This document shows positions 15,177 through 22,494 of a stretch of 23,989 nt of DNA, in pieces (the stretch's first letter is position 1; the number at the start of each line of letters is the position of its first letter). The position numbers were made by a program, and so were the translations under genes. The DNA is from JBEINZ01 sp040377825 (GTDB lineage Bacteria; Pseudomonadota; Alphaproteobacteria; Rhizobiales; Ancalomicrobiaceae). The notes beneath the pieces are model-generated. The model was not told where the DNA came from, made no database searches, and saw only the letters and a program-made list of their open reading frames with translations. The stretch covers positions 1 through 23,989 of the forward strand of contig JBEINZ010000018.1 of the NCBI GenBank assembly GCA_040377825.1, given 5' to 3'.

Positions 15177-16735
15177 CGGACCGTAACCGGCACGGGACGC
15201 GTCCATTTCAGTTTCGGGCTTCGTGCCGCGCGGGTCTCATCCAGGCGGCGGCGCGGGGCGAAGCGGGGGGCTTCGGTGAAGCGGGCGGTTTCGCCGCGCT
15301 GGGCGGACAGCGCGAGGTCGCGGAGCGTGGCGATGAAGAGATCGAGCGAGGCCTTGGATTCGCTTTCCGTCGGCTCGATCAGCATCGCGCCGTGAACGAC
15401 CAGCGGGAAATACATCGTCATCGGATGAAAGCCCTCGTCGATCATCGCCTTGGCGAAGTCGAGCGTGGTGACGCCGGTATCAGCAAGAAAGCGATCGTCG
15501 AACAGCACTTCATGCATCGACGGATGGTCCGGGAACGGCAGCGTGAAAAGGTCGGCGAGCGCGGCGCGCACATAGTTCGCCGAGAGCACGGCGTCCTCGG
15601 AGGCCTGCCGCATGCCGTCGGCGCCGTGGCTTAGCATATAGGCGAGCGCACGGGTGAACATCCCCATCTGACCATGGAACGCGGTCAGCCGCCCGAACGG
15701 CAACTCGCCGGCCTTGGCGTCCCCAGTGGTTTCCACCAAGACCGGCACGCCCGCCTCCATCCGCACGAAGGGCAAGGGCGCGAAGGCCGCGAGGCGTTCG
15801 GAGAGCACGACCGGTCCCGCGCCCGGTCCGCCGCCACCATGCGGAGTGGAGAAGGTCTTGTGCAGATTGATATGCATGGCATCGACGCCGAGATCGCCCG
15901 GGCGGACCTTGCCGACAATCGCGTTGAAGTTCGCCCCATCCGCGTAGAAATAAGCGCCCGCCGCGTGCACGGCCTCGGCGATTGCCACGACCTCCGGCTC
16001 GAACAGGCCGCAGGTATTCGGATTGGTCAGCATGATCGCGGCCACGTCGGGCCCAAGCATGGCCTTGACCGCCTCGACATCGACGGTCCCGTCGGCGCGC
16101 GCGGGCACCTCGCGCACGCTCATGCCGATCAGCGCGGCGGTCGCCGGATTGGTGCCATGGGCGGATTCGGGAACCAGCACGACGTTGCGGGTCTCGCCTC
16201 GCGCGCGGATCGCTGCCTTGATCGCCATCATGCCGCAGAGCTCGCCATGCGCGCCGGCCTTCGGGCTCATGGCGACCGCCGGCATGCCGGTCAACACGCA
16301 AAGCCAGCGGCCGAGTTCGGCGATGACGTCGATCGCGCCGGGCACGGTCGAGACCGGCTGCAAGGGATGGGCGTCGGAAAAGCCCGGCAGCCGGGCCATT
16401 TTCTCGTTCAGCCTCGGATTATGCTTCATCGTGCAGGAGCCAAGCGGATAAAGTCCGGTATCGATCGCGTAATTCGCCCGCGACAGGCGCACGTAATGGC
16501 GCACGGCCTCCGGTTCGGTGAGGCCCGGCAGATCGATCGGCGTCGTGCGTTGATGCCGGCCGAGGCGCGGGGCGAGCCCGTCCGGCTCGGGAAAGTCGAC
16601 GCCGGTCACCTCGGGACGGCCGATCTCGAACAAGAGCGGCTCCTCGATCGACAAGGCGCGGTTGCCAGTGAAGGTCCACGGCGCGGACGTTTCGGTTTCG
16701 GCGGCGCGGGTCGGCCGGCCCTGATCGTTCAGCAT
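15161..16735 (-). CDS. gcvPB: Glycine dehydrogenase (decarboxylating) subunit 2
   Basis: 524 residues, the PLP-binding half of the two-subunit P-protein. P decarboxylates glycine and passes the aminomethyl group to lipoyl-GcvH. The PLP lysine is K293 in HINLHKTFSTPHGGGGPG, preceded by YADGANFNA near 264-272. YPLGSCTMKHNPRLNEK at 96-112 is also diagnostic. It begins 18 bp after the gcvPA stop, so translation is probably coupled. The final codons and stop lie at the edge of a palindromic repeat; the last residues VREAAE may be shaped by it. Confidence 0.97.
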   Translation of the reverse strand: MLNDQGRPTRAAETETSAPWTFTGNRALSIEEPLLFEIGRPEVTGVDFPEPDGLAPRLGRHQRTTPIDLPGLTEPEAVRHYVRLSRANYAIDTGLYPLGSCTMKHNPRLNEKMARLPGFSDAHPLQPVSTVPGAIDVIAELGRWLCVLTGMPAVAMSPKAGAHGELCGMMAIKAAIRARGETRNVVLVPESAHGTNPATAALIGMSVREVPARADGTVDVEAVKAMLGPDVAAIMLTNPNTCGLFEPEVVAIAEAVHAAGAYFYADGANFNAIVGKVRPGDLGVDAMHINLHKTFSTPHGGGGPGAGPVVLSERLAAFAPLPFVRMEAGVPVLVETTGDAKAGELPFGRLTAFHGQMGMFTRALAYMLSHGADGMRQASEDAVLSANYVRAALADLFTLPFPDHPSMHEVLFDDRFLADTGVTTLDFAKAMIDEGFHPMTMYFPLVVHGAMLIEPTESESKASLDLFIATLRDLALSAQRGETARFTEAPRFAPRRRLDETRAARSPKLKWTRPVPVTVREAAE

Positions 16736-16753
16736 GGCGAGCGTCCTCTCGGT

Positions 16754-18100
16754 TCAAATCCGCAGGGTTTCGGCAAGCGCGGCGGCAAAGGCCGCGCGGT
16801 CGTCGTCGGTATTCACTTCCGTGGCGGCCACGACGATCAGGTCGTCGAGCCCCCTGTCCGGCTCCAGCCGCGATACCGGCACGCCGCCGAGCACGCCCTT
16901 TACCGCCAAGGCCTCAACGACAGCGCTCGCGTCGCGGGGTACGCGGATGGTGAATTCGTTGAAGAAGGCATCGTTCAACACGCTCACCCCCGGCACGCCG
17001 GCAAGCCGGTCGGCGAGTTTCACGGCCGCTTCGTGGTTGAGCTGGGCGAGCCGCCTCAGTCCCTTTTCGCCAAGCAGCGTCATGTGGATCGTGAAGGCGA
17101 GGCAGCAGAGGCCGGAATTCGTACAAATGTTGGACGTCGCCTTGTCGCGGCGAATGTGCTGTTCGCGGGTTGAAAGCGTCAGCACGAAGCCGCGCCGGCC
17201 CTCGACATCCACCGTCTCGCCGCACACGCGGCCGGGCATTTGGCGGACGAACTTCTGACGCGTCGCGAGCAGACCGACATAAGGCCCGCCGAAGCCAAGC
17301 GGATTGCCGAGCGACTGCCCCTCGCCCACCACGATATCCGCCCCTTGCGCCCCCGGCGGCTCGATCAGCCCGAGGCTCACCACCTCGGTGAAGACCGCGA
17401 CCAGCAGCGCGCCGACGGCATGGCATTTCTCCGCGATCAGCCTCAGATCGATCAGCTGGCCGTAGAACGACGGCGACTGCACCACGACGCAGGACGTCGT
17501 GCCGTCGATCGCCGCCAGAATATCCTCCGTTCCCGCCGGATCGGGCTGAAGCGCGGCGACCGTGTCGCCGGCCATGTCGGAGAGCGTCTCGACCACCGCG
17601 CGATAGTGCGGATGCAACCCGCCGGAGACGACCGCCTTGTTGCGCCGCGTCAGCCGATGCGCCATGAGCACGGCCTCGCCCGTCGCCGTCGAGCCGTCAT
17701 ACATCGAGGCATTGGCGACCTCCATGCCGGTCAGATGCGCGACCTGGGTTTGGAACTCGAAGAGATAGTGCAAGGTGCCCTGGGTGATTTCGGGCTGATA
17801 GGGCGTGTAGGAGGTGAGGAACTCCGAGCGCTGGATCAGATGGTCGACCGTCGCCGGCACATGGTGCTTGTAGGCGCCGGCACCGACGAAGAACGGCACC
17901 GACGAGGCCGCGACGTTGCGCCCGGCCATACGGCCGAGGATCCGCTCAACCTCCAGTTCGCCCTTGGTCAGCGGCAGATCGACGAGCCCGGCCAGCAGCT
18001 TGTCGGCGGGCACATCGGAAAAAAGATCGTCGATCCGGTCGGCGCCGATGCGCGCCAGCATGTCCTCGCGGTCTTCCGGGGTCAGGGGATGATAGCGCAT
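16754..18100 (-). CDS. gcvPA: Glycine dehydrogenase (decarboxylating) subunit 1
   Basis: 448-residue N-terminal half of the split glycine decarboxylase, partner of GcvPB. It starts MRYHPLTPEDREDMLARIG, then shows FFVGAGAYKHHVPATVDHL, TPYQPEITQGTLHYLFEFQT, and ANASMYDGSTATGEA, all typical. It lacks a PLP lysine motif of its own, as expected. The ATG at 18100 begins 25 bp after the gcvH stop. Split P-proteins occur in several bacterial groups, including some alphaproteobacteria, whereas Escherichia coli has one fused chain. Confidence 0.97.
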   Translation of the reverse strand: MRYHPLTPEDREDMLARIGADRIDDLFSDVPADKLLAGLVDLPLTKGELEVERILGRMAGRNVAASSVPFFVGAGAYKHHVPATVDHLIQRSEFLTSYTPYQPEITQGTLHYLFEFQTQVAHLTGMEVANASMYDGSTATGEAVLMAHRLTRRNKAVVSGGLHPHYRAVVETLSDMAGDTVAALQPDPAGTEDILAAIDGTTSCVVVQSPSFYGQLIDLRLIAEKCHAVGALLVAVFTEVVSLGLIEPPGAQGADIVVGEGQSLGNPLGFGGPYVGLLATRQKFVRQMPGRVCGETVDVEGRRGFVLTLSTREQHIRRDKATSNICTNSGLCCLAFTIHMTLLGEKGLRRLAQLNHEAAVKLADRLAGVPGVSVLNDAFFNEFTIRVPRDASAVVEALAVKGVLGGVPVSRLEPDRGLDDLIVVAATEVNTDDDRAAFAAALAETLRI

Positions 18101-18125
18101 GGTCGGTCCTCGGTGTCGGAACGGA

Positions 18126-18494
18126 TTACAGCGTGTCGACGAAGGTCTTGTACTGGCCTTCGTCCATCAGATCGTCGGTCGACGTGCCCTGCGGCACATG
18201 CAGCTTCACGAACCAGCCCGCGCTTTCCGGGTCTTCGTTGACGAGCGCCGGATTTGCGGCAAGCTCGGCATTGACCTCCAGCACCGTGCCGGCGATCGGG
18301 GCATAGACCTCGGACGCCGCCTTGACCGACTCCACCACGGCGGCTTCCGCGCCCTTGCCGATCGCCTTGCCGATATCAGGCAGATCCACGAACACGACAT
18401 CGCCAAGCTGCGCCTGCGCGTAAGACGAGATGCCGACGGTGGCGACATTGCCGTCGATGCGGATCCATTCGTGGTCAGTGGTGTAGCGTGTCAT
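18126..18494 (-). CDS. gcvH: Glycine cleavage system H protein
   Basis: 122-residue lipoyl carrier of the glycine cleavage complex. The lipoylated lysine is K58 in ESVKAASEVYAPIAG. The N-terminus MTRYTTDHEWIRIDG and the block GDVVFVDLPDIG at 31-42 are family hallmarks. The start codon overlaps the gcvT stop by 4 bases (ATGA), so translation is coupled. Normal length, nothing missing. Confidence 0.97.
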   Translation of the reverse strand: MTRYTTDHEWIRIDGNVATVGISSYAQAQLGDVVFVDLPDIGKAIGKGAEAAVVESVKAASEVYAPIAGTVLEVNAELAANPALVNEDPESAGWFVKLHVPQGTSTDDLMDEGQYKTFVDTL

Positions 18495-19693
18495 GCGGTC
18501 TCTCCGGACGGGCGAGGTTGGCGATGGAAGCGGTTGGGGACGAAGGGGAGCGGCACGACGCGGGCCGGCAAGGGTTTGCCGCGCACGATCAATTGGACGG
18601 CGGTGCCGGGCGCGCGCGCGACGGCCTCGACATAGCCCATGGCGATCGGCCCGCCGACGCTCGGCCCGAACCCGCCCGATGTGACGATGCCGATCGCGCG
18701 GCCCGCCGCATCCTGGATCTCGGTGCCCTCGCGCGCCGGCGCCCGGCCCTCCGGCAAGATCCCCACGCGCAGCCGCGACGGCCCTTGCGCGATCTCGCCG
18801 AGGATGCGGTCAGCGCCGGGAAATCCGCCTTCCAAGCGGCGGCGCTTCTGGATCGACCATGCAAGCGAGGCTTCCGCCGGGCTCGTGGTGGTATCAATAT
18901 CGTGACCGTAGAGGCAAAGCCCGGCCTCCAGCCGCAAGCTGTCGCGCGCGCCGAGCCCGATCGGCTTCACCCGCGGATCGGCGGCGAGCGCGTCCCAGAC
19001 TTGCCCCACCTTGTCTGCCTTGATCGAAAGCTCGAACCCGTCCTCGCCGGTATAGCCCGACCGCGAGATGGCGAGATCGACGTCATCGAACCGGCCGCTC
19101 GTCACCTGCATGAAGCCGAGCGGGGCGGCCTCGGGACAATGATCCGCCATCACGGCCGCGGCCTCGGGGCCTTGGATTGCAATCAGTGCCCGATCCGCCG
19201 CGAGGATCAACTTCACCGCGGGCGGCAGCCGCACGGCCAGATGCGCGAAATCCGCGTCCTTGCGGCCGGCATTGACGACGAGAAACAGCGAGCCGTCATC
19301 TTTTGGATCGGGCGAGCGGGCGGCCATCAGATCGTCGAGGATGCCGCCGGTTTCGTCGAGAAACTGCGTGTAGCGCTGCGCGCCTCTGACCAAGCCGCGA
19401 ATATCCGCCGGCACCAGTCGTTCCAGCGCGGCCGCGACCGTCTCGTGGTCCGCCGCGACGAGGAAACATTGGCCCATATGCGAGACGTCGAAGAGCCCGG
19501 CGTGTTCGCGGGTCCACAGATGCTCGGCCATGATCCCGGCCGGGTATTGGACGGGCATCTCGTAGCCGGCGAACGGCACCATGCGCGCGCCGAGCGCGAC
19601 ATGGCGCTCACGCAAGGGTGTGGCGCGTAAGGGCGGTTCGCCGGACGCATGGGTCTCGGTCGGCGAGGCGCCGGAGGATTTTGGGTCTGACAT
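18491..19693 (-). CDS. gcvT: Glycine cleavage system T protein (aminomethyltransferase)
   Basis: 400 residues. It transfers the methylene carbon from aminomethyl-lipoyl GcvH to tetrahydrofolate, releasing ammonia. The GGILDDL block at 116-122 contains the aspartate equivalent to catalytic Asp101 of E. coli GcvT; SGYTGEDGFEL near 212-222 is conserved. About 22 extra residues (MSDPKSSGASPTETHASGEP) precede the usual N-terminus at PLRATPLRERH; they are low-complexity and could be an over-called start, but no better start is near. It is the first gene of the gcv operon, behind the glycine riboswitch. Confidence 0.96.
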   Translation of the reverse strand: MSDPKSSGASPTETHASGEPPLRATPLRERHVALGARMVPFAGYEMPVQYPAGIMAEHLWTREHAGLFDVSHMGQCFLVAADHETVAAALERLVPADIRGLVRGAQRYTQFLDETGGILDDLMAARSPDPKDDGSLFLVVNAGRKDADFAHLAVRLPPAVKLILAADRALIAIQGPEAAAVMADHCPEAAPLGFMQVTSGRFDDVDLAISRSGYTGEDGFELSIKADKVGQVWDALAADPRVKPIGLGARDSLRLEAGLCLYGHDIDTTTSPAEASLAWSIQKRRRLEGGFPGADRILGEIAQGPSRLRVGILPEGRAPAREGTEIQDAAGRAIGIVTSGGFGPSVGGPIAMGYVEAVARAPGTAVQLIVRGKPLPARVVPLPFVPNRFHRQPRPSGETA

Positions 19694-19732
19694 CGGAAGC
19701 CCGGTCCGGAAAGCGTGGCCGCGATCGGGCAG

Positions 19733-19749
19733 CGCGGCCTGAAGCCGCG
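19733..19749 (-). promoter_or_regulatory. Hairpin between riboswitch and gcvT, possible expression platform
   Basis: In the transcript CGCGGC, a 5-nt loop TTCAG and GCCGCG form a perfect 6-bp stem. It lies 15 nt after the end of aptamer 2 and about 40 nt before the gcvT start. No U-run follows, so if it takes part in switching it more likely acts on translation or on competing folds than as a simple terminator. Inference. Confidence 0.35.
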
Positions 19750-19764
19750 ACCCGTCCGCGCCCC

Positions 19765-19984
19765 CTCTGTCCGGTAACCTGAGAGATTTCCCGACGCATT
19801 CTCGGACGATCGCTCGGCCGAATGACGTTCGGTTACTCCTTCGGTGAGCCCACGGCCGGTTGCCGATGGCTGCTTTCCAGAGCGTCGCTCGCCCCCCGCG
19901 GTCCCATGGGCCTGAGAGTTTCCGGGGCGGTTTCTCCTTCGGCGCCGGTCGACCCTTGAACCAAGGTCAGCCGGGCTCTCCCGC
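19765..19984 (-). ncRNA. Tandem glycine riboswitch upstream of gcvT
   Basis: Two adjacent glycine aptamers in the leader of gcvT. Aptamer 1 spans about 19984-19897: GCGGGAGAG opening, CGAAGGAGAAACC core, ACTCTCAGG and closing GGACCGC. Aptamer 2 spans about 19886-19765: CGCTCTGG opening, CACCGAAGGAGTAACC core, AATCTCTCAGG, closing GACAGAG. Both carry the conserved CCGAAGG-type core and the CUCUCAGG element. Glycine binding normally turns these leaders on for the cleavage operon, which fits the genes that follow. The exact switch mechanism is not readable. Confidence 0.95.
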
Positions 19985-20043
19985 AGGGGCGTACATCGGC
20001 GATTAAACCGAGGATCGAGCCGCGACGGACCCGACCATCATCT

Positions 20044-20063
20044 GATTAAGCGCGGCACCGCGC
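20044..20063 (-). terminator. Weak candidate terminator after the lipoprotein gene
   Basis: On the minus strand GCGCGG and CCGCGC (20063-20050) form a tight GC stem followed by TTAATC. The U-run is poor. It lies between the lipoprotein stop (20109) and the gcv leader and could separate the two units. Confidence 0.3.
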
Positions 20064-20108
20064 GCCGTCAATCCGTTTGGGCCGGTTTGTTGACGACGTG
20101 CGATCCGA

Positions 20109-20708
20109 TCAGCCCGGTTGCTTCTTGGCCTTCGCCTTCTGCGGCGTCTTCTTCAGGCCCATTTCGTCGAGACCGACATAGATCGTCGCATCCGCCGAAT
20201 CGGTAATGGGGATAATCACCGCCTCGTCCACCTCGCTCCAGAGCGCCGAATAGTCCGGCGCCTGAACCGACACCGGCACCATGTGAAGCTTCGAGTAGAG
20301 AACCTTGTCGCCCTTGGAAACGGCAATCCGAACAGGAACCTCGACATTCCCGGTCGCGCCCTTTGGCCCCGAAGCAATGCGGCCCGCCGCGCCGACGCGC
20401 ACGATCATGTTCTCGCCAACCTCGGAACATTCCCGCGCCACGCGCTGGACGCTCGCCTGATATCGCAAGGATGTGAGATCATTGGGCTTCGCCGGATCGA
20501 AAAACAGCATCGTCTCCGTGCCCGCCTGGATCTCGACCGGCGGACAGGTCGGCTTCGCGGCGAAGTCGGCCGGGTTCATCCCGGAAGACTGCGCATTGCC
20601 CGACAGGATCGTCGACCCGATCGAATCAAGGCTCCCGCCGCAAGCAGAAAGGCTAGTCAGCGCACCGAGCGCGAAAACGAGACGACGAAGGCGGAAGACG
20701 TGCGGCAT
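20109..20708 (-). CDS. Predicted lipoprotein of unknown function
   Basis: 199 residues with a lipoprotein signal: basic start MPHVFRLRRL, hydrophobic run, lipobox LSAC with the lipidated Cys23. The mature part has TCPPVEIQAGTETMLFF near 54-70, a YQASVQRVARECSEVGENMIVRVGAAGR block, VRIAVSKGDKVLYSK and YVGLDEM near the C-terminus, ending in a Lys-rich tail (KKTPQKAKAKKQ). The mixed beta pattern suggests a periplasmic domain, but I do not recognise a named family beyond conserved alphaproteobacterial hypotheticals. ATG 20708 has GAGAGG 4 bases upstream. It lies upstream of gcvT, same strand, separated by the riboswitch leader. Confidence 0.8.
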   Translation of the reverse strand: MPHVFRLRRLVFALGALTSLSACGGSLDSIGSTILSGNAQSSGMNPADFAAKPTCPPVEIQAGTETMLFFDPAKPNDLTSLRYQASVQRVARECSEVGENMIVRVGAAGRIASGPKGATGNVEVPVRIAVSKGDKVLYSKLHMVPVSVQAPDYSALWSEVDEAVIIPITDSADATIYVGLDEMGLKKTPQKAKAKKQPG

Positions 20709-21371
20709 GGGACCTCTCGACGAGTAGCGCGGGCCGCGTGGCGGCGCCCCCTTTTATAGCAACGAGAACGGCCGCTCGTCACCTGGGGCTGATCCGCGGC
20801 GAAGACAAAGGGAGCGGTCTCGGGGGCAGGCTGCGGCATGGCCAAAACTGAGCTGTTAAAAATGACGTGGATTTTAGGAATGGGGCGATTGTGTTGCCAC
20901 AATAAACGAGCAAAGGTAAGACAAGAACAGAGGCGGAACATAGGAAAGTCCGCTACGCTAGAAATTGACCAAAGCAGATATCTAAAAAACACGAGGGCGA
21001 CGCCTCCCGGCCCACCCTCTGGATTTGCCCGCAGCAGATATGCGCAAAGCGGAGTGACCAAATCCGCGGCGCCTGAATATGAATAGAGGGAACTCGGAAA
21101 AAATAATACTGGTTTTCCTGCACTCTTGACAGATACGGTTGCACCGAAACGACGCTTTCTCTATCGCGCCTCGCGCGCTTTATGCCTGCCGCTGAGGGAG
21201 ATCGTCATTTAGCCTCAAGGCTATATCTGTGGAATTCACGGCTTTGCGAGGCGATGTGTATTCCCCTTCAAACTGTCGAAGTGGCCGCACGAAATGCCAT
21301 TGTTGTATCGGTTGAGAAGCAGTTCGTTGCCTAAGGGATTGCCCTGAGAGAGGCACATTCGGGCGCCCTCT
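20709..21371. other. Gene-poor, A/T-richer stretch
   Basis: About 660 bp without a credible gene; open frames on both strands lack ribosome sites and protein-like composition. Base composition is visibly richer in A/T than the flanks, especially 20840-21150. TTGACA at 21126-21131 has no matching -10. Loose similarity to the palindromic repeats near 21190-21230 and 21340-21380 hints at decayed copies. It may be a remnant of inserted DNA. Confidence 0.55.
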
Positions 21372-21467
21372 CAACCAAAGATCTATCGCCTCTATCGCCT
21401 TCTCCCCTTGAGAGAGAAGGCGATAGAGGCGATACATTTAGAGTTGTGGAGTCGATTGACTCCTCGC
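21372..21467. repeat. Palindromic repeat, family 2, copy B, with a perfect 21-bp stem
   Basis: Positions 21384-21404 are exactly inverse-complementary to 21414-21434, with the 9-nt loop CCCTTGAGA. Each arm contains CTATCGCC next to TATCGCC, a short internal repetition. The right flank (21435-21467) continues with GTTGTGGAGTCGATTG, shared with copy C. The TTCTCCCC-TTGA-GAGAA core resembles widespread alphaproteobacterial intergenic palindromes. Confidence 0.85.
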
Positions 21468-21502
21468 TCTGCCAGTGCCCAAATCTGCCGTTCGCGGAGC
21501 AA

Positions 21503-21564
21503 CCTTTGAGGGGGAAGCGATGGGTGCGATGGATTTTAGGTTGTGGCGTCGATTGTCTCCTCGC
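21503..21564. repeat. Palindromic repeat, family 2, half copy C
   Basis: 62 bp that align end to end with the loop and right arm of copy B (21405-21467), including CGAT spacing and GTTGTGG-GTCGATTG-CTCCTCGC. No left arm is present. Copies B and C lie in direct orientation 98 bp apart, as after a partial tandem duplication. Confidence 0.65.
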
Positions 21565-21724
21565 GTCGACAGCGCCGGAAACCTCCTTTCGCGGTGATAA
21601 GGTCGCTTTGGCCCGAAAGCCCGGCTTGCCAAGGCGGCGGGCCGAGGCGATATCCCGGTGGCTAACGGTTGCATAACTTCCGAGCGTCGATTCGTTCGCT
21701 CGGAATGGACGGGATTAAGGGCCG

Positions 21725-22333
21725 ATGGGAAAATTCGATAGGCGCGGACGTGGGTGGGCCGGTCGTTTCACGACGCTCGCTGTTTTCGCGTGCGTTGTCA
21801 TGGCCGCCTTCGCCGAGAGCAAGGCGCGGGCAGGCGACGCCTTGGAGGCCGCCGCCAATGCGGAGCGGCTTCTCGCCGCCGGCAAGCCGCGCGAGGCCTA
21901 TGACGCGATGCAGCGCGCGGCTGAAGCCTATTGGGCCGCCAGCCCCCTCGACTTCAGGCGGATTCTTTTCGTAACGAAGGACCCGGAGGGATTTGGCGTC
22001 TATCAGCCGCGCGAAACGAACCTATACAAAGCGGGCGACACCATTCTCGTTTATGGCGAGCCGTTCGGATTCGGTTACGCAAAGGACGGCGAGACGTCGA
22101 AAATCGCTTTCGAAATCACCCTGTCGACCGCCGATGCCGACGGCAAGGTGGTCATTCAGCCGCGCTCGGGGAGCATCGTCCTTAAGAGCCGCCGCGAAAA
22201 TCGGGAGTTCATGTTGTTTTTCTCCTATGAACCGCGCGGATTGAAGCCGGGCGCCTACGCGCTCCTCGCTGAATTCCGCGACACGTCCAGTGGCAAGGCG
22301 TCCAGCGCACGGATGCCGTTTCGGATCGAATGA
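21725..22333 (+). CDS. Exported protein of unknown function
   Basis: 202 residues with an N-terminal signal: basic MGKFDRRGRGWAGRF, hydrophobic TTLAVFACVVMAAFA, and cleavage after AFA (30) or ARA (36). A helical segment follows (ALEAAANAERLLAAGKPREAYDAMQRAAEAYW, about 39-70), similar to a single TPR-like hairpin. Then comes a beta-rich domain with FVTKDPEGFGVYQPRE, GDTILVYGEPFGFGY and SYEPRGLKPGAYALLAEFRD. No family recognised. The ATG at 21725 has AAGGG directly upstream. It precedes ndvA on the same strand, 161 bp away, but co-transcription is uncertain. Confidence 0.75.
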   Translation: MGKFDRRGRGWAGRFTTLAVFACVVMAAFAESKARAGDALEAAANAERLLAAGKPREAYDAMQRAAEAYWAASPLDFRRILFVTKDPEGFGVYQPRETNLYKAGDTILVYGEPFGFGYAKDGETSKIAFEITLSTADADGKVVIQPRSGSIVLKSRRENREFMLFFSYEPRGLKPGAYALLAEFRDTSSGKASSARMPFRIE

Positions 22334-22351
22334 TGGTGCCGTGGCAAAACT

Positions 22352-22397
22352 GATAGTCCTCCCGCTGATTAAGAGATAGTCCTCCCGCTGACGAAGA
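22352..22397. repeat. 23-bp tandem duplication upstream of ndvA
   Basis: Two adjacent 23-bp units (22352-22374 and 22375-22397) differ at two positions; both contain GATAGTCCTCCCGCTGA. They lie in the 161-bp gap between the exported protein and ndvA, where a regulator could bind twin sites, but no regulator is known to me for this motif. Confidence 0.85.
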
Positions 22398-22494
22398 GTT
22401 TGCGGGACGGCCTTCAAGGATCGGCCGGTGGGAGTACAATGGCGTGCTGCTTCCCCCGACCCTCGCTTTCGACGCGCCGCCCGATCGAGTTGCC

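Noticed and set aside
15674..17173. 499-codon plus-strand frame opposite gcvPB/gcvPA
   Set aside because: It lies antisense to two clear genes and reads as His/Arg/Gly-rich sequence without domains; a known artefact of high-GC third positions.
16754..18100. Split gcvP as a frameshifted single gene
   Set aside because: Both halves have proper starts and normal lengths for the two-subunit P-protein known in other bacteria.
18488..19630. 380-codon plus-strand frame opposite gcvT
   Set aside because: Antisense to an intact gcvT, no ribosome site, no recognisable motif.
20657..21061. 134-codon minus frame upstream of the lipoprotein gene
   Set aside because: It overlaps the lipoprotein start, has no ribosome site and mixes two composition zones; the hydrophobic stretch is isolated.
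21126..21154. TTGACA box as a promoter
   Set aside because: No acceptable -10 element at 16-18 bp, and no gene close downstream.
22352..22397. CRISPR-like pair of repeats
   Set aside because: Only two units, directly adjacent with no spacer, and no cas genes nearby.
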